From the NCBI RefSeq assembly GCF_014641075.1, contig NZ_BMHP01000001.1, positions 558,001 to 622,000 of the forward strand: a stretch of 64,000 nucleotides of DNA, written 5' to 3'. Positions 7,576 to 15,488 of the stretch are shown here, in pieces; positions within the stretch are counted from its first letter, which is position 1, and the number at the start of each line of letters is the position of its first letter. The notes beneath the pieces are model-generated. The model saw nothing but the letters and a program-made list of their open reading frames with translations. It was not told the origin of the DNA and did no database searches. The position numbers were made by a program, and so were the translations under genes. This DNA is from Paenibacillus nasutitermitis (GTDB taxonomy: Bacteria; Bacillota; Bacilli; Paenibacillales; Paenibacillaceae).

Positions 7576-8871
7576 CTGAACACAACGAGAGAAATACCTG
7601 AAGCTATGAAGGCTTTGACAGCCCGCGTACGAAGCAAGCTGCCGGACCGGCCGAAATTGACAGCGATGTTTGAGCAATGTTTGGCAAACACATGGAATAC
7701 GACAATAAAGTCCAGATCGGACGGGACGACCTTTGTTATTACCGGTGATATACCGGCGATGTGGCTGCGGGATTCCGCTGCCCAGGTCAGACCTTATCTG
7801 ATGTTGGCATCAGAGGACGAAGGCGTCGCGGATATGATTCAGGGGCTGGTGGAGCGTCAAATGGCCTTTGTCCTGCTCGATCCATATGCCAATGCATTCA
7901 ATGAAGAAGCCAGCGGCCACGGACATCAAGCGGATCTTACCGAGATGGGACCATGGATTTGGGAACGGAAATATGAAATTGATTCGCTCTGTTATCCCAT
8001 TCAATTAAGCTACCTGCTCTGGAAAAACACAGGGCGGACGGCACACTTCAACGAACATTATGTGGCTGCTGTCAAGCAGATCATGAAAGTGTGGACGACA
8101 GAGCAGAATCATGAAAGCGATTCCAATTATCGTTTTCAACGAACGGACTGCCCTCCTACAGATACCCTGATCCGCGAAGGCAAAGGGACTCTTACTGGTT
8201 ATACGGGAATGACTTGGTCGGGTTTTCGGCCGAGTGACGATGCCTGTGAATATGGCTATCTGATTCCCGCCAACATGTTTGCGGTAGTCGCTTTGCGGTA
8301 TATCGGCGAGATTTCCCGTGAGGTATTGGGGGATTCCAAGCTTGAGGCACAAGCACGCCAGCTGTCAGAGCAGATCGACGAAGGGATTCGGCGGTATGGC
8401 ATTGTAGAGAATCCCGAATTCGGAACCGTGTATGTTTATGAGACGGATGGACTTGGAAATGTGAATATGATGGATGACGCCAATGTTCCAAGCCTGCTAT
8501 CCATTCCCTATCTCGATTATGTCGACGCAGATGATCCTGTATACCGGAATACCCGCAAGTTGATTCTGAGCAGAGCCAATCCTTATTACTATGAAGGCAA
8601 AGCAGCTTCAGGTATTGGCAGTCCCCATACGCCAAGCCATTACATTTGGCATATTGCCTTGGCGATTCAGGGAATGACATCCACCAGCGAGGAGGAGCAG
8701 GAGCAGCTGCTTTCCCTTATGGAGCAGACGGACGCAGGTACGGGCTTTATGCATGAAGGTTTCCATGTGGATGATCCGGATAAGTACACAAGACCCTGGT
8801 TCTCCTGGGCGAATATGATGTTCTGCGAGTTTCTTCTCATGCGCTGCGGCATCAGCGTCAAACGCAGCTGA
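7576..8871 (+). CDS. GH125 exo-alpha-1,6-mannosidase (metal-independent), cytoplasmic
   Basis: This glycoside hydrolase family 125 protein has an (alpha/alpha)6 barrel. The signature GDIPAMWLRDS lies near residues 57-67, with further family-like stretches MDDANVPSLLSIPYL and SHYIWHIALAIQGMTS. Known members remove non-reducing alpha-1,6-mannose units. No signal peptide is visible, so it should act on imported oligosaccharides. The first ATG is at 7606, but the only good Shine-Dalgarno site (AAAGGGAGG, 7559-7567) fits an in-frame CTG at 7576 (spacing 8), giving 431 residues. A 421-residue protein from 7606 is the alternative. It is the first gene of a long operon behind a strong promoter. Confidence 0.9.
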   Translation: MNTTREIPEAMKALTARVRSKLPDRPKLTAMFEQCLANTWNTTIKSRSDGTTFVITGDIPAMWLRDSAAQVRPYLMLASEDEGVADMIQGLVERQMAFVLLDPYANAFNEEASGHGHQADLTEMGPWIWERKYEIDSLCYPIQLSYLLWKNTGRTAHFNEHYVAAVKQIMKVWTTEQNHESDSNYRFQRTDCPPTDTLIREGKGTLTGYTGMTWSGFRPSDDACEYGYLIPANMFAVVALRYIGEISREVLGDSKLEAQARQLSEQIDEGIRRYGIVENPEFGTVYVYETDGLGNVNMMDDANVPSLLSIPYLDYVDADDPVYRNTRKLILSRANPYYYEGKAASGIGSPHTPSHYIWHIALAIQGMTSTSEEEQEQLLSLMEQTDAGTGFMHEGFHVDDPDKYTRPWFSWANMMFCEFLLMRCGISVKRS

Positions 8872-8894
8872 AACAGGAGGACATTTTCATTCAT

Positions 8895-9063
8895 CTCGGG
8901 AAGAATCACAAAAAAATCTAAGCAAATGCTTCCGAAGTGATTTTTTTGTTCACAGGATGAAATCTCAGGAAGAATCACAAAAAACTCAAAGCATTGGCTT
9001 CCGAAGTGATTTTTTTTTGTTCACATGATGAAATCTCAGGAAGAATCACAAAAAACTCTTAAG
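8895..9063 (+). repeat. Tandem 69-71-bp repeats, 2.4 copies, each with a terminator-like hairpin
   Basis: Copies begin at 8895, 8964 and 9035. The third is cut short just before the binding-protein gene. Each complete copy has AATCAC pairing with GTGATT followed by a run of 7-9 T, an inner AAGC/GCTT hairpin, and an alternative GGAAG/CTTCC pairing that excludes the first. The block separates GH125 from the transporter genes and may act as a tunable attenuator or an mRNA-processing or stability element. Confidence 0.75.
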
Positions 9064-9074
9064 GGGATAAAAAA

Positions 9075-10385
9075 ATGAAGAAATGGTTAGTAACGGCTAC
9101 GGGGTTGGCTATGGCCGCTGTTCTTGCAGCGGGCTGCGGCGGAAATAACAGTTCCTCTAATAACGGCAATAACAAAGACGCCGGAAGTGATGGAAGCAGC
9201 TCCGGAGGCAAGAAGACAGAGCTTACGTTCTGGGGGGATTGGGGCGGAGAAGGCCAGAAGCAGTTCGAAACGATGGTCGATGCTTTCAATAAATCACAGG
9301 ACAACATTCATGTTAAATATGTGCTGCAGCAGGATATGATCACGAAGTTTCTGACTGCAGCGACAAATGGCGGCGCGCCCGACATTCTGTTCTGGGACCG
9401 CTGGCGGACATCGCTTTATGCTCCCAAAAACGTTCTTCATCCGGTAGACGAATATCTGGAACGCGATGGGATCCCCACAGATGATTTTTACAATGAGTCC
9501 CTGAAAGAGCTCTCCTACAATGATAAATTATATGGCTTGCCGCTGACGGTTGACGCGCGTGCCCTGTTCTACAACAAGAAGCTTCTGGCAGATGCCGGTC
9601 TCCAGCCTCCGACAACCTGGGAAGAGCTTGAAGCGGCAGCGACGAAGCTGACGAAATGGAATGGTAACAAGCTCGAAACGGCGGGTTTTTCAATGGGCGA
9701 TCTGGGATTGTTCAACATGTATCTGCAGCAGGCCGGCGGGCAGATGCTGACCGAGGACGGCAAAACCAACTTCAATAACGAGCAAGGTAAACAGGTGCTG
9801 GAGTTCTGGGACCGCATGATGAACAAAAACAAGGTGTACAAGGTGGGATTTGAGCAGGGACTTGGCGAAGGACAGGATGCTTTTGTCACAGGTAAAGTGG
9901 CGATGTTGTATTCCGGTCCGTGGATGCTCAGTACCTACAATAAATACGGCAAGGACCTGGAGTATGGCATCGTTCCGCCGCCGGCAGGCCCGAATGGCGA
10001 TAAAGGCAGCGTAATGGGCGGATTTGGACTCGTTATTCCGGAAGGCTCCAAGCACCAGGACGAAGCGTGGGAGTTTATCAAATGGTGGACAGCCAACAAG
10101 GACAATGCGCTGCTGTGGGCCAAAACCAGTCTCAATCTGCCTGGCTACAAGCCCGCTCTGGAGGATCCGTTCTTCAAGGATGATCCGCAATGGAAACCGT
10201 TTATGGATACGCTGGAATTCGCAAAAATCCGTCCGACTCACCCGGGCTACTCCGTCATGGAAACTGACGCGCTGTCACCGAACTTACAATTGAACCAGCA
10301 AAACAAACAAAGCATTGAAGATACCTTGAAGAAAGCCCAGGAACAAGGGGACAAAATGCTCAAGGATAACGAAGAAGTGAAGTAA
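9075..10385 (+). CDS. Sugar-binding lipoprotein of the alpha-mannan ABC importer
   Basis: This 436-residue lipoprotein has a short signal peptide ending in the lipobox LAAGC near residue 21 and a Ser/Asn/Gly-rich linker. The mature family 1 solute-binding domain starts at ELTFWGDWGGEGQKQF. It resembles MalE/MsmE-type receptors, with the hinge-region motif YGLPLTVDARALFYNKKLL. The transporter genes follow, and flanking GH125 and GH76 enzymes suggest alpha-1,6-manno-oligosaccharides as ligand. It lies between an upstream repeat block and a downstream hairpin, so its transcript level is probably set separately from both neighbours. Confidence 0.93.
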   Translation: MKKWLVTATGLAMAAVLAAGCGGNNSSSNNGNNKDAGSDGSSSGGKKTELTFWGDWGGEGQKQFETMVDAFNKSQDNIHVKYVLQQDMITKFLTAATNGGAPDILFWDRWRTSLYAPKNVLHPVDEYLERDGIPTDDFYNESLKELSYNDKLYGLPLTVDARALFYNKKLLADAGLQPPTTWEELEAAATKLTKWNGNKLETAGFSMGDLGLFNMYLQQAGGQMLTEDGKTNFNNEQGKQVLEFWDRMMNKNKVYKVGFEQGLGEGQDAFVTGKVAMLYSGPWMLSTYNKYGKDLEYGIVPPPAGPNGDKGSVMGGFGLVIPEGSKHQDEAWEFIKWWTANKDNALLWAKTSLNLPGYKPALEDPFFKDDPQWKPFMDTLEFAKIRPTHPGYSVMETDALSPNLQLNQQNKQSIEDTLKKAQEQGDKMLKDNEEVK

Positions 10386-10403
10386 TGCAGTAGCGCGGCG
10401 AAT

Positions 10404-10425
10404 GGGGAGGTTATGCCTCCCTTTT
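10404..10425 (+). terminator. Attenuator-type hairpin after the binding-protein gene
   Basis: GGGAGG (10405-10410) pairs with CCTCCC (10416-10421) and is followed by TTTT. The short stem and short T-tract suit partial termination, so more binding protein than permease would be made. Confidence 0.6.
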
Positions 10426-10447
10426 GCATTCCTGCGGTCCGAAGCTG

Positions 10448-10531
10448 CAGCAAGGATTTTTCCTTGCTGGAGCGGCAAGCAAGGCGGCAGTGAGGGGCGA
10501 AGCGAAGCTGCAGCGCAAAGTTTTTGCGCTG
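10448..10531 (+). repeat. Two intergenic hairpins with a repeated GAAGCTGCAGC flank
   Basis: Hairpin one, CAGCAAGGA-TTTT-TCCTTGCTG, lies at 10448-10469. Hairpin two, CAGCGCAAA-GTT-TTTGCGCTG, lies at 10511-10531. Both are preceded by GAAGCTG. The AAGGATTTT-CCTTGCTGGAG core recurs in the tandem repeats near 37.18 kb, so this looks like a dispersed genomic repeat that has entered the operon. Confidence 0.65.
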
Positions 10532-10583
10532 GCAAGTCAGCTTGTAAGAACGTACTTAACTAATGAAGGGGGAGTTGTAGTGG

Positions 10584-11471
10584 ATGGCTTCCATCAGAAG
10601 GCTTGAGAAGCACCAGGCGAGGACGGCATATCTGTTTATTACGCCTACAGTGCTGCTGTTTGCAGTATTTACGGTAATCCCCGTTGTGATGGCGTTGTAT
10701 TTAAGCTTTACCAACTACGATGTGCTTAGCAGAAACGATTGGATCGGATGGGACAATTACCGGAGGCTCATCAATGATGAGCTGCTGTGGAAGACGTTTC
10801 GCAATGTGTTCCTGTATGCGGTTGTTTTTGTGCCGCTTAATATTCTCATTTCGCTGATGCTTGCAATTCTGCTGAATCGGGCGTGGCGCGGCGTAAAGCT
10901 GTTCCGGACGTTGAACTACCTCCCGACGCTGACTTCCTCCGTAGCGGCGGCGACGGTATGGATCTGGCTGCTTCATCCCGAATTCGGCCTCGTTAACGGT
11001 CTGCTGTCTTATGTGGGCATAGCAGGTCCGGCCTGGGTATCGCAGACGGAAACGGCGATGCTCTCGATCATTATGGTCACCTTATGGCAGTCAGTTGGCT
11101 CCAATATGATTATTTACTTGGCTGGCCTTCAGGGCGTGCCGGATTATCTCTATGAATCGGCGCGGCTCGATGGCGCCAACAAGTTCGACTGCTTCCGCTT
11201 TATTACGTGGCCGCAGCTGCGGCCGACCACTTTCCTGGTCAGCACGATGGCGATTATCGGCGCACTGCAGCTGTTTGACCAGGCGTTCGTACTTACCCAG
11301 GGCGGTCCGGCCAATGTTACCAAAACACCGGTGTATCTAATTTATCAGCAAGGCTTTAATCAGCTTCAGATGGGTTATGCATCAGCCCAGGCCTTTGTGC
11401 TTGCGATGGCGATACTCATTTTCTCGCTGATTAATATGCGGATCACCAAAGCGGAAGAGTCCATTGTATAG
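10584..11471 (+). CDS. CUT1 sugar ABC transporter permease, MalF-like (alpha-mannan importer)
   Basis: This 295-residue inner-membrane permease has six predicted helices and the EAA loop ESARLDGANKFDCFRFITWP. GGGGGAG precedes the ATG. It pairs with the MalG-like permease 33 nt downstream and the binding protein upstream. No dedicated ATPase gene is present, as in the first importer. Substrate specificity is inferred only from the GH125/GH76 neighbours. Confidence 0.93.
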   Translation: MASIRRLEKHQARTAYLFITPTVLLFAVFTVIPVVMALYLSFTNYDVLSRNDWIGWDNYRRLINDELLWKTFRNVFLYAVVFVPLNILISLMLAILLNRAWRGVKLFRTLNYLPTLTSSVAAATVWIWLLHPEFGLVNGLLSYVGIAGPAWVSQTETAMLSIIMVTLWQSVGSNMIIYLAGLQGVPDYLYESARLDGANKFDCFRFITWPQLRPTTFLVSTMAIIGALQLFDQAFVLTQGGPANVTKTPVYLIYQQGFNQLQMGYASAQAFVLAMAILIFSLINMRITKAEESIV

Positions 11472-11504
11472 AGAGCACGCCAAGGAGAAGGAGGTTCAAA
11501 AGAA

Positions 11505-12392
11505 ATGGAGACAAGCGGCAATTCCGCGCTGAAGCGGGGACTCGGCAAGTCGTTTTATTATATTGCATGCATCGCCATCGCGATCGTGATGTTCCTGCCG
11601 TTCTACTGGAGCGTGCTGACCTCTCTGAAGCCGGATGAGGAAATATTCGCGATGCCGATCAAGTGGTTTCCCACACATCTGACATTCGAGCATTACCGCA
11701 AGGCGTTCACGACGGTGCCGTTCGCTTTGTTCTTCTGGAACTCGCTGGTATTGGCCGTATCCGGCGTATTGGCGAATTTATTCTTCGGTTCCATTAGCGG
11801 TTACGCTTTTGCGAAGCTGAAATTCAAGCTGAACAAGCCTATTTTCCGCGTGCTGCTGGCTGCTATGATGATTCCCGGAATTGTAACGATGATTCCGACG
11901 GTTTATGTCATGCGCCATATGCCGCTAATTGGCGGCAACGATATTTTCGGCAGCGGCGGCATGGGGCTGATGAATTCGTTCTGGGGCATTATTTTGCCCG
12001 GCGCATCCGGCACATTCGCTGTTTTCTTCATGAGACAGTTTTTTCTGACGCTACCCAGCGACATGATGGAGATGGCCCGGATCGAAGGCTGCGGAGAATT
12101 CAAGATATTCTGGCGCATCTATCTTCCGCTGACGAAGCCGGCTCTTGCGACACTGAGCATCTTTACGTTCCAGGCAGGCTGGAACAGTTTTCTCTGGCCG
12201 ATGATCGTGCTCAATGATCCGGATAAGGCTACGATTCAGATGGGGCTGCAAGCCTTCTCCTATAATTTCCAAACGGATTACGGCCCTATGATGGCAGGCG
12301 CACTGGTGGCCATTCTGCCCATTCTCGTTCTGTTCCTGGCACTGCAGCGTTATTTTGTCCAGGGTATTGCATTCAGCGGCACGAAAGGTTGA
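11505..12392 (+). CDS. CUT1 sugar ABC transporter permease, MalG-like (alpha-mannan importer)
   Basis: This 295-residue inner-membrane permease has an EAA loop (MMEMARIEGCGEFKIFWRIY, then LP) and the tail YFVQGIAFSGTKG typical of MalG-type subunits. A strong GGAGG lies 10 nt upstream of the ATG. It completes the importer encoded from 9075. After it, a 165-nt gap leads to the first GH76 gene in the same direction, with no obvious terminator, so read-through is expected. Confidence 0.93.
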   Translation: METSGNSALKRGLGKSFYYIACIAIAIVMFLPFYWSVLTSLKPDEEIFAMPIKWFPTHLTFEHYRKAFTTVPFALFFWNSLVLAVSGVLANLFFGSISGYAFAKLKFKLNKPIFRVLLAAMMIPGIVTMIPTVYVMRHMPLIGGNDIFGSGGMGLMNSFWGIILPGASGTFAVFFMRQFFLTLPSDMMEMARIEGCGEFKIFWRIYLPLTKPALATLSIFTFQAGWNSFLWPMIVLNDPDKATIQMGLQAFSYNFQTDYGPMMAGALVAILPILVLFLALQRYFVQGIAFSGTKG

Positions 12393-12557
12393 CCGGTTCC
12401 AATTCATGTAAGCCCGCAGAGGAAGCCGCAATTAATTGTTCAAATTAAGAAGCGGCCCTGCTGCCCGGCTTACTGCAGCAAGAGACTTTGAAAAGGCAAA
12501 GCTGGCGTAACAGAGAGCTCCAAAGGAGCGCAGATTTTGATAGCTGGGAGAGAAAGC

Positions 12558-13613
12558 ATGATGAATCAAGTTGAACATGGGTTGTGGGACGAACGCGCCG
12601 ATCAGGCGCAGGAAACACTGGAGAGATTATTCTGGAACGAATCGATCGGTATGTACAACATTGAGACCCCCTGTCCCAACGGGGAATGCAACACGATATT
12701 TCATTACTGGTGGATGGCGCATGCGGTGGATGTGCTGGTGGATGGCCTGATGCGAACGGGCGATGAACGTTATGCCGCGCGTCTGGCCACTCTTCATGAA
12801 GGCCTTCTTAAGCGTAATGGCGGAGCGTGGCCAAACGAGCTTTATGACGATATGGAATGGATGGCACTTGCGTGGCTGCGCGCCTTTCAGGCAACGGGTC
12901 AGGAGATCTATAAAGAGACGGCCATTGTGCTTTGGAAGGATATCCAGACTGGCTGGAACGAACATATGGGGGGAGGCATTGCCTGGCAGAAGTCGCAGCT
13001 GGATTACAAGAATACCCCAGCCAATGCGCCGGCAGCCATCCTTGCGGCACGTTTGTACCGCGCCTTTGGCGATGCCGATGATCTGCAATGGGCACATAAA
13101 ATATACAATTGGCAGAAAACGCATCTGATCGATGAAAAGACTGGCTTTGTTTGGGACGGCATGAACCGCACCGGGGATGGTTCAATCGACAAGGAGTGGA
13201 AATTCACTTACTGCCAAGGCGTTTATATCGGTGCGGCTGTGGAGCTTTTCCGGATTACGAACGAACCTGTTTATCTTGAGGATGCGCGCCGCACCTTCAC
13301 TGCGGCCAAGAACGAGCTTGCCGATGCGGAGTATAGTGCGCTGCCGGATGAAGGAACTGGAGACGGCGGGCTGTTCAAGGGTATTCTGATCCGCTATATT
13401 GCGGAATGGGTCAAAGTAGATTCGGCCGCAGATGCAGAGGAATTTCTTCTTGCCAATGCCAGCGTGCTGTGGGAAAGAGGGAAATCGGCGAATGAAACCT
13501 TGTTTGGGACGGATTGGACCGCTGCTTCCACAGGCGTTATTCCGCTTAGCGCCCAGCTCAGCGGCGTCAAGCTGCTGGAGATGATGGCCGGTCTGACAAA
13601 ACATCGGGCTTAA
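12558..13613 (+). CDS. GH76 family glycoside hydrolase (endo-alpha-1,6-mannanase type), cytoplasmic
   Basis: This 351-residue glycoside hydrolase family 76 protein has an (alpha/alpha)6 fold. The Asp-Asp dyad expected for catalysis lies in ELYDDMEWMALAW near residues 97-98, and QLDYKNTPANAPAAILAARLY matches the family and its downstream paralogue. Known GH76 enzymes cut internal alpha-1,6-mannose bonds and are usually secreted. Here no signal peptide is seen, so it should act in the cytoplasm. The ATG at 12558 has GGGAG 7 nt upstream. A TTG at 12537 with AAAGGAG is an alternative, but that site lies in a small hairpin (GCTCC-AAA-GGAGC). Confidence 0.85.
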   Translation: MMNQVEHGLWDERADQAQETLERLFWNESIGMYNIETPCPNGECNTIFHYWWMAHAVDVLVDGLMRTGDERYAARLATLHEGLLKRNGGAWPNELYDDMEWMALAWLRAFQATGQEIYKETAIVLWKDIQTGWNEHMGGGIAWQKSQLDYKNTPANAPAAILAARLYRAFGDADDLQWAHKIYNWQKTHLIDEKTGFVWDGMNRTGDGSIDKEWKFTYCQGVYIGAAVELFRITNEPVYLEDARRTFTAAKNELADAEYSALPDEGTGDGGLFKGILIRYIAEWVKVDSAADAEEFLLANASVLWERGKSANETLFGTDWTAASTGVIPLSAQLSGVKLLEMMAGLTKHRA

Positions 13614-13681
13614 AGGGAATTCTGCCATAACCTTCAAGAGCGGATACCAGGATTATGATCCATTGGAAGAGGTGGGAGACC

Positions 13682-14749
13682 ATGACAGATGACAGGAATG
13701 CAAGTGAGCAGGATTGCTGGAATGAACGCGTCGAACGGTTTCAGCAAAGCCTGCAGCAATATTATTTCAACGAAGAGACAGGCATCATGGATCAGTGGTA
13801 TCCCCGCGAGTACAACCGCCAAGGCGATAATTTCTATTACTGGTGGCAGGCCCATGTGATCGATGTGCTGATTGATGCCTACGAACGAACAGATAACAGG
13901 GAATATGCGAGCAAAGTAGAAAACCTCAGCCGCAGCCTCCGTGCCTGTAACGGGGGAACATTCATTCATAATTATTATGATGATATGGAGTGGACGGCAC
14001 TTGCACTGCTGAGAGCTTACAAGGCGACGGGCAATGAGGCCTATAAACGGGATGTCCTAGAGCTATGGGCTGACATCACGACCGCCTGGAACGAGCATTG
14101 CGGGGGCGGGATGGCTTGGAAGAAAGATCAGCTGGATTATAAAAATACCCCAGCCAATGCCCCTGCGGCTATACTTGCCGCCCGCTTGTATGGAATCCTG
14201 CACGAGGAGGAATATTTAGAATGGGCGATCCGCATTTACGATTGGAATAAAGAGAATCTGGTTGATCCGGCAACAGGGTTTGTTTGGGATGGAATGAACA
14301 GACTTGGAGATGGCCTGATCGATTATGACTGGGAATTCACTTATTGCCAAGGTGTGTTTCTGGGTGCCGGTCTGGAGCTGTACCGCGTTACAGGTGAAGG
14401 TAAATATGCGGAGGATGCCAAACGGACGGCTGAGGCCTGCATAAGCCGTCTATGCAATCCGGCTACGTTGATGCTTCCGGATGAAGGGATTGACGACACG
14501 GGATTGTTCAAAGGCATTCTGATCCGTTATTTTGTCCAGCTGTACCGGCAATTCCCGGATAGCGCCAAGGTTCGCGAGGTCATTCTGGTCAATGCCCGGC
14601 GGTTTTGGGAACAAGGCCTGAACAAGAAGGTTGTGCTGTGCGGTTCATCCTGGGAGAAAGAGCCTGAGTTCCCGGTTCAACTCAGTGTCCAGCTTAGCGG
14701 CCTGATGCTGCTGGAAGGCGCAGCTGCGGTTGCAGGCGGCCATCCATAA
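13682..14749 (+). CDS. GH76 family glycoside hydrolase, second tandem paralogue, cytoplasmic
   Basis: This 355-residue GH76 protein is clearly paralogous to the preceding gene. They share WWMAH/WWQAH, YDDMEW, QLDYKNTPANAPAAILAARL, TGFVWDGMNR, TYCQGV and GLFKGILIRY. The Asp-Asp dyad is at about residues 100-101. An upstream ATG at 13655 is in frame, but GGTGGGAG just before 13682 favours the later start. There is no signal peptide. The two copies are diverged enough that they may act on different chain lengths or branch patterns. It ends the enzyme part of the operon. Confidence 0.85.
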   Translation: MTDDRNASEQDCWNERVERFQQSLQQYYFNEETGIMDQWYPREYNRQGDNFYYWWQAHVIDVLIDAYERTDNREYASKVENLSRSLRACNGGTFIHNYYDDMEWTALALLRAYKATGNEAYKRDVLELWADITTAWNEHCGGGMAWKKDQLDYKNTPANAPAAILAARLYGILHEEEYLEWAIRIYDWNKENLVDPATGFVWDGMNRLGDGLIDYDWEFTYCQGVFLGAGLELYRVTGEGKYAEDAKRTAEACISRLCNPATLMLPDEGIDDTGLFKGILIRYFVQLYRQFPDSAKVREVILVNARRFWEQGLNKKVVLCGSSWEKEPEFPVQLSVQLSGLMLLEGAAAVAGGHP

Positions 14750-14798
14750 GGTTATTTTCAACGTTAACATTAAAAATCGTCCGGAAGGTGAGGCGCAT

Positions 14799-15140
14799 AT
14801 GTCAGAGTACAATCATGCAGCTCTAAAAAACGGCGAAGTCCGGACCGAAAAAATACCGGAAGTTCTCGGCAGGATCGACCCGGCGCAGCGGGATGAAATT
14901 CTGCGGGATTTTGACCAGTTCCGTTCCTATCTTGCCAAACGGATCCATATGGCGGAAGCGATGGGGCTGAATGAAGAAGAAATCGCTGTAACTGCCCAAA
15001 AGGTCGCGGATTATTTGGCCCGTCATGAAGAGCCGCGGAATGCGCAGGAACATTTGCTGCAGGAGCTGTGGAAAGTCGGCCGCGAGGACGAAAGGCATAT
15101 GCTAGCTCATATGCTGGTCCGTTTGGCGCAAACGACGTAA
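14799..15140 (+). CDS. DUF3243 family protein
   Basis: This 113-residue soluble protein resembles the DUF3243 family (Bacillus YmfJ type). The core matches family style: DFDQFRSYLAKRIHMAEAMG, VADYLARHEEPRN and HLLQELWKVG. GGAAGGTGAGG precedes the ATG at 14799. An upstream in-frame start would overlap the GH76 gene and is not favoured. The function of the family is not established. It lies 49 nt behind the second GH76 gene and before a strong terminator, so it is probably cotranscribed with the mannan operon, though that may be incidental. Confidence 0.8.
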   Translation: MSEYNHAALKNGEVRTEKIPEVLGRIDPAQRDEILRDFDQFRSYLAKRIHMAEAMGLNEEEIAVTAQKVADYLARHEEPRNAQEHLLQELWKVGREDERHMLAHMLVRLAQTT

Positions 15141-15151
15141 TCCGCATAAGT

Positions 15152-15196
15152 AAACACCCGTATCCGTTTCATCAAAGGGATACGGGTGTTTTGTCT
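15152..15196 (+). terminator. Rho-independent terminator of the alpha-mannan operon
   Basis: A perfect 14-bp stem, AAACACCCGTATCC with GGATACGGGTGTTT, is followed by T-rich sequence. It ends the transcript that runs from the promoter near 7.5 kb. Confidence 0.9.
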
Positions 15197-15308
15197 TTGC
15201 AACCCATGGTACGCAAAAGCTTTCCAATACAGGGAAATTTGTGCTACCTCCCGAAACTGCATTGGTGTACAATGATGGAAGAATTTCGAACCTATTGGGG
15301 GAGGGGCT

Positions 15309-15482
15309 ATGTTCAAAATAATCGGTTTTTTATTTCTGTGGCGGCTGCTCGGCAATCCCTTTCTGGCTCTTATCGTGCTGCTTGTCATTCTCTATGCGCT
15401 TGACCGCCGATTTGTCGGCATTTTTCCCAGCTTCGTCAAACCGCTCAAACGGCGAGGGGCCATCAGACGGCTGCGCCAGTAG
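15309..15482 (+). CDS. Small membrane-anchor ORF, probable N-terminal part of an interrupted TPR protein
   Basis: This short ORF encodes 57 residues: a hydrophobic helix pair (FLFLWRLLGNPFLALIVLLV) followed by a basic tail (KPLKRRGAIRRLRQ). GGGGGAGGGG lies before the ATG. It ends at an amber codon (15480-15482), and the same frame continues after two codons into the TPR protein at 15489, which has no Shine-Dalgarno site of its own. From memory of similar Firmicute proteins with a hydrophobic N-terminus and TPRs, I infer that the two pieces were one gene. A genuine separate small membrane protein remains possible. Confidence 0.5.
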   Translation: MFKIIGFLFLWRLLGNPFLALIVLLVILYALDRRFVGIFPSFVKPLKRRGAIRRLRQ

Positions 15483-15488
15483 ATCTAC

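Noticed and set aside
14730..14798. N-terminal extension of the DUF3243 protein
   Set aside because: The extension overlaps the GH76 gene and lacks a ribosome site. GGAAGGTGAGG points to the ATG at 14799.
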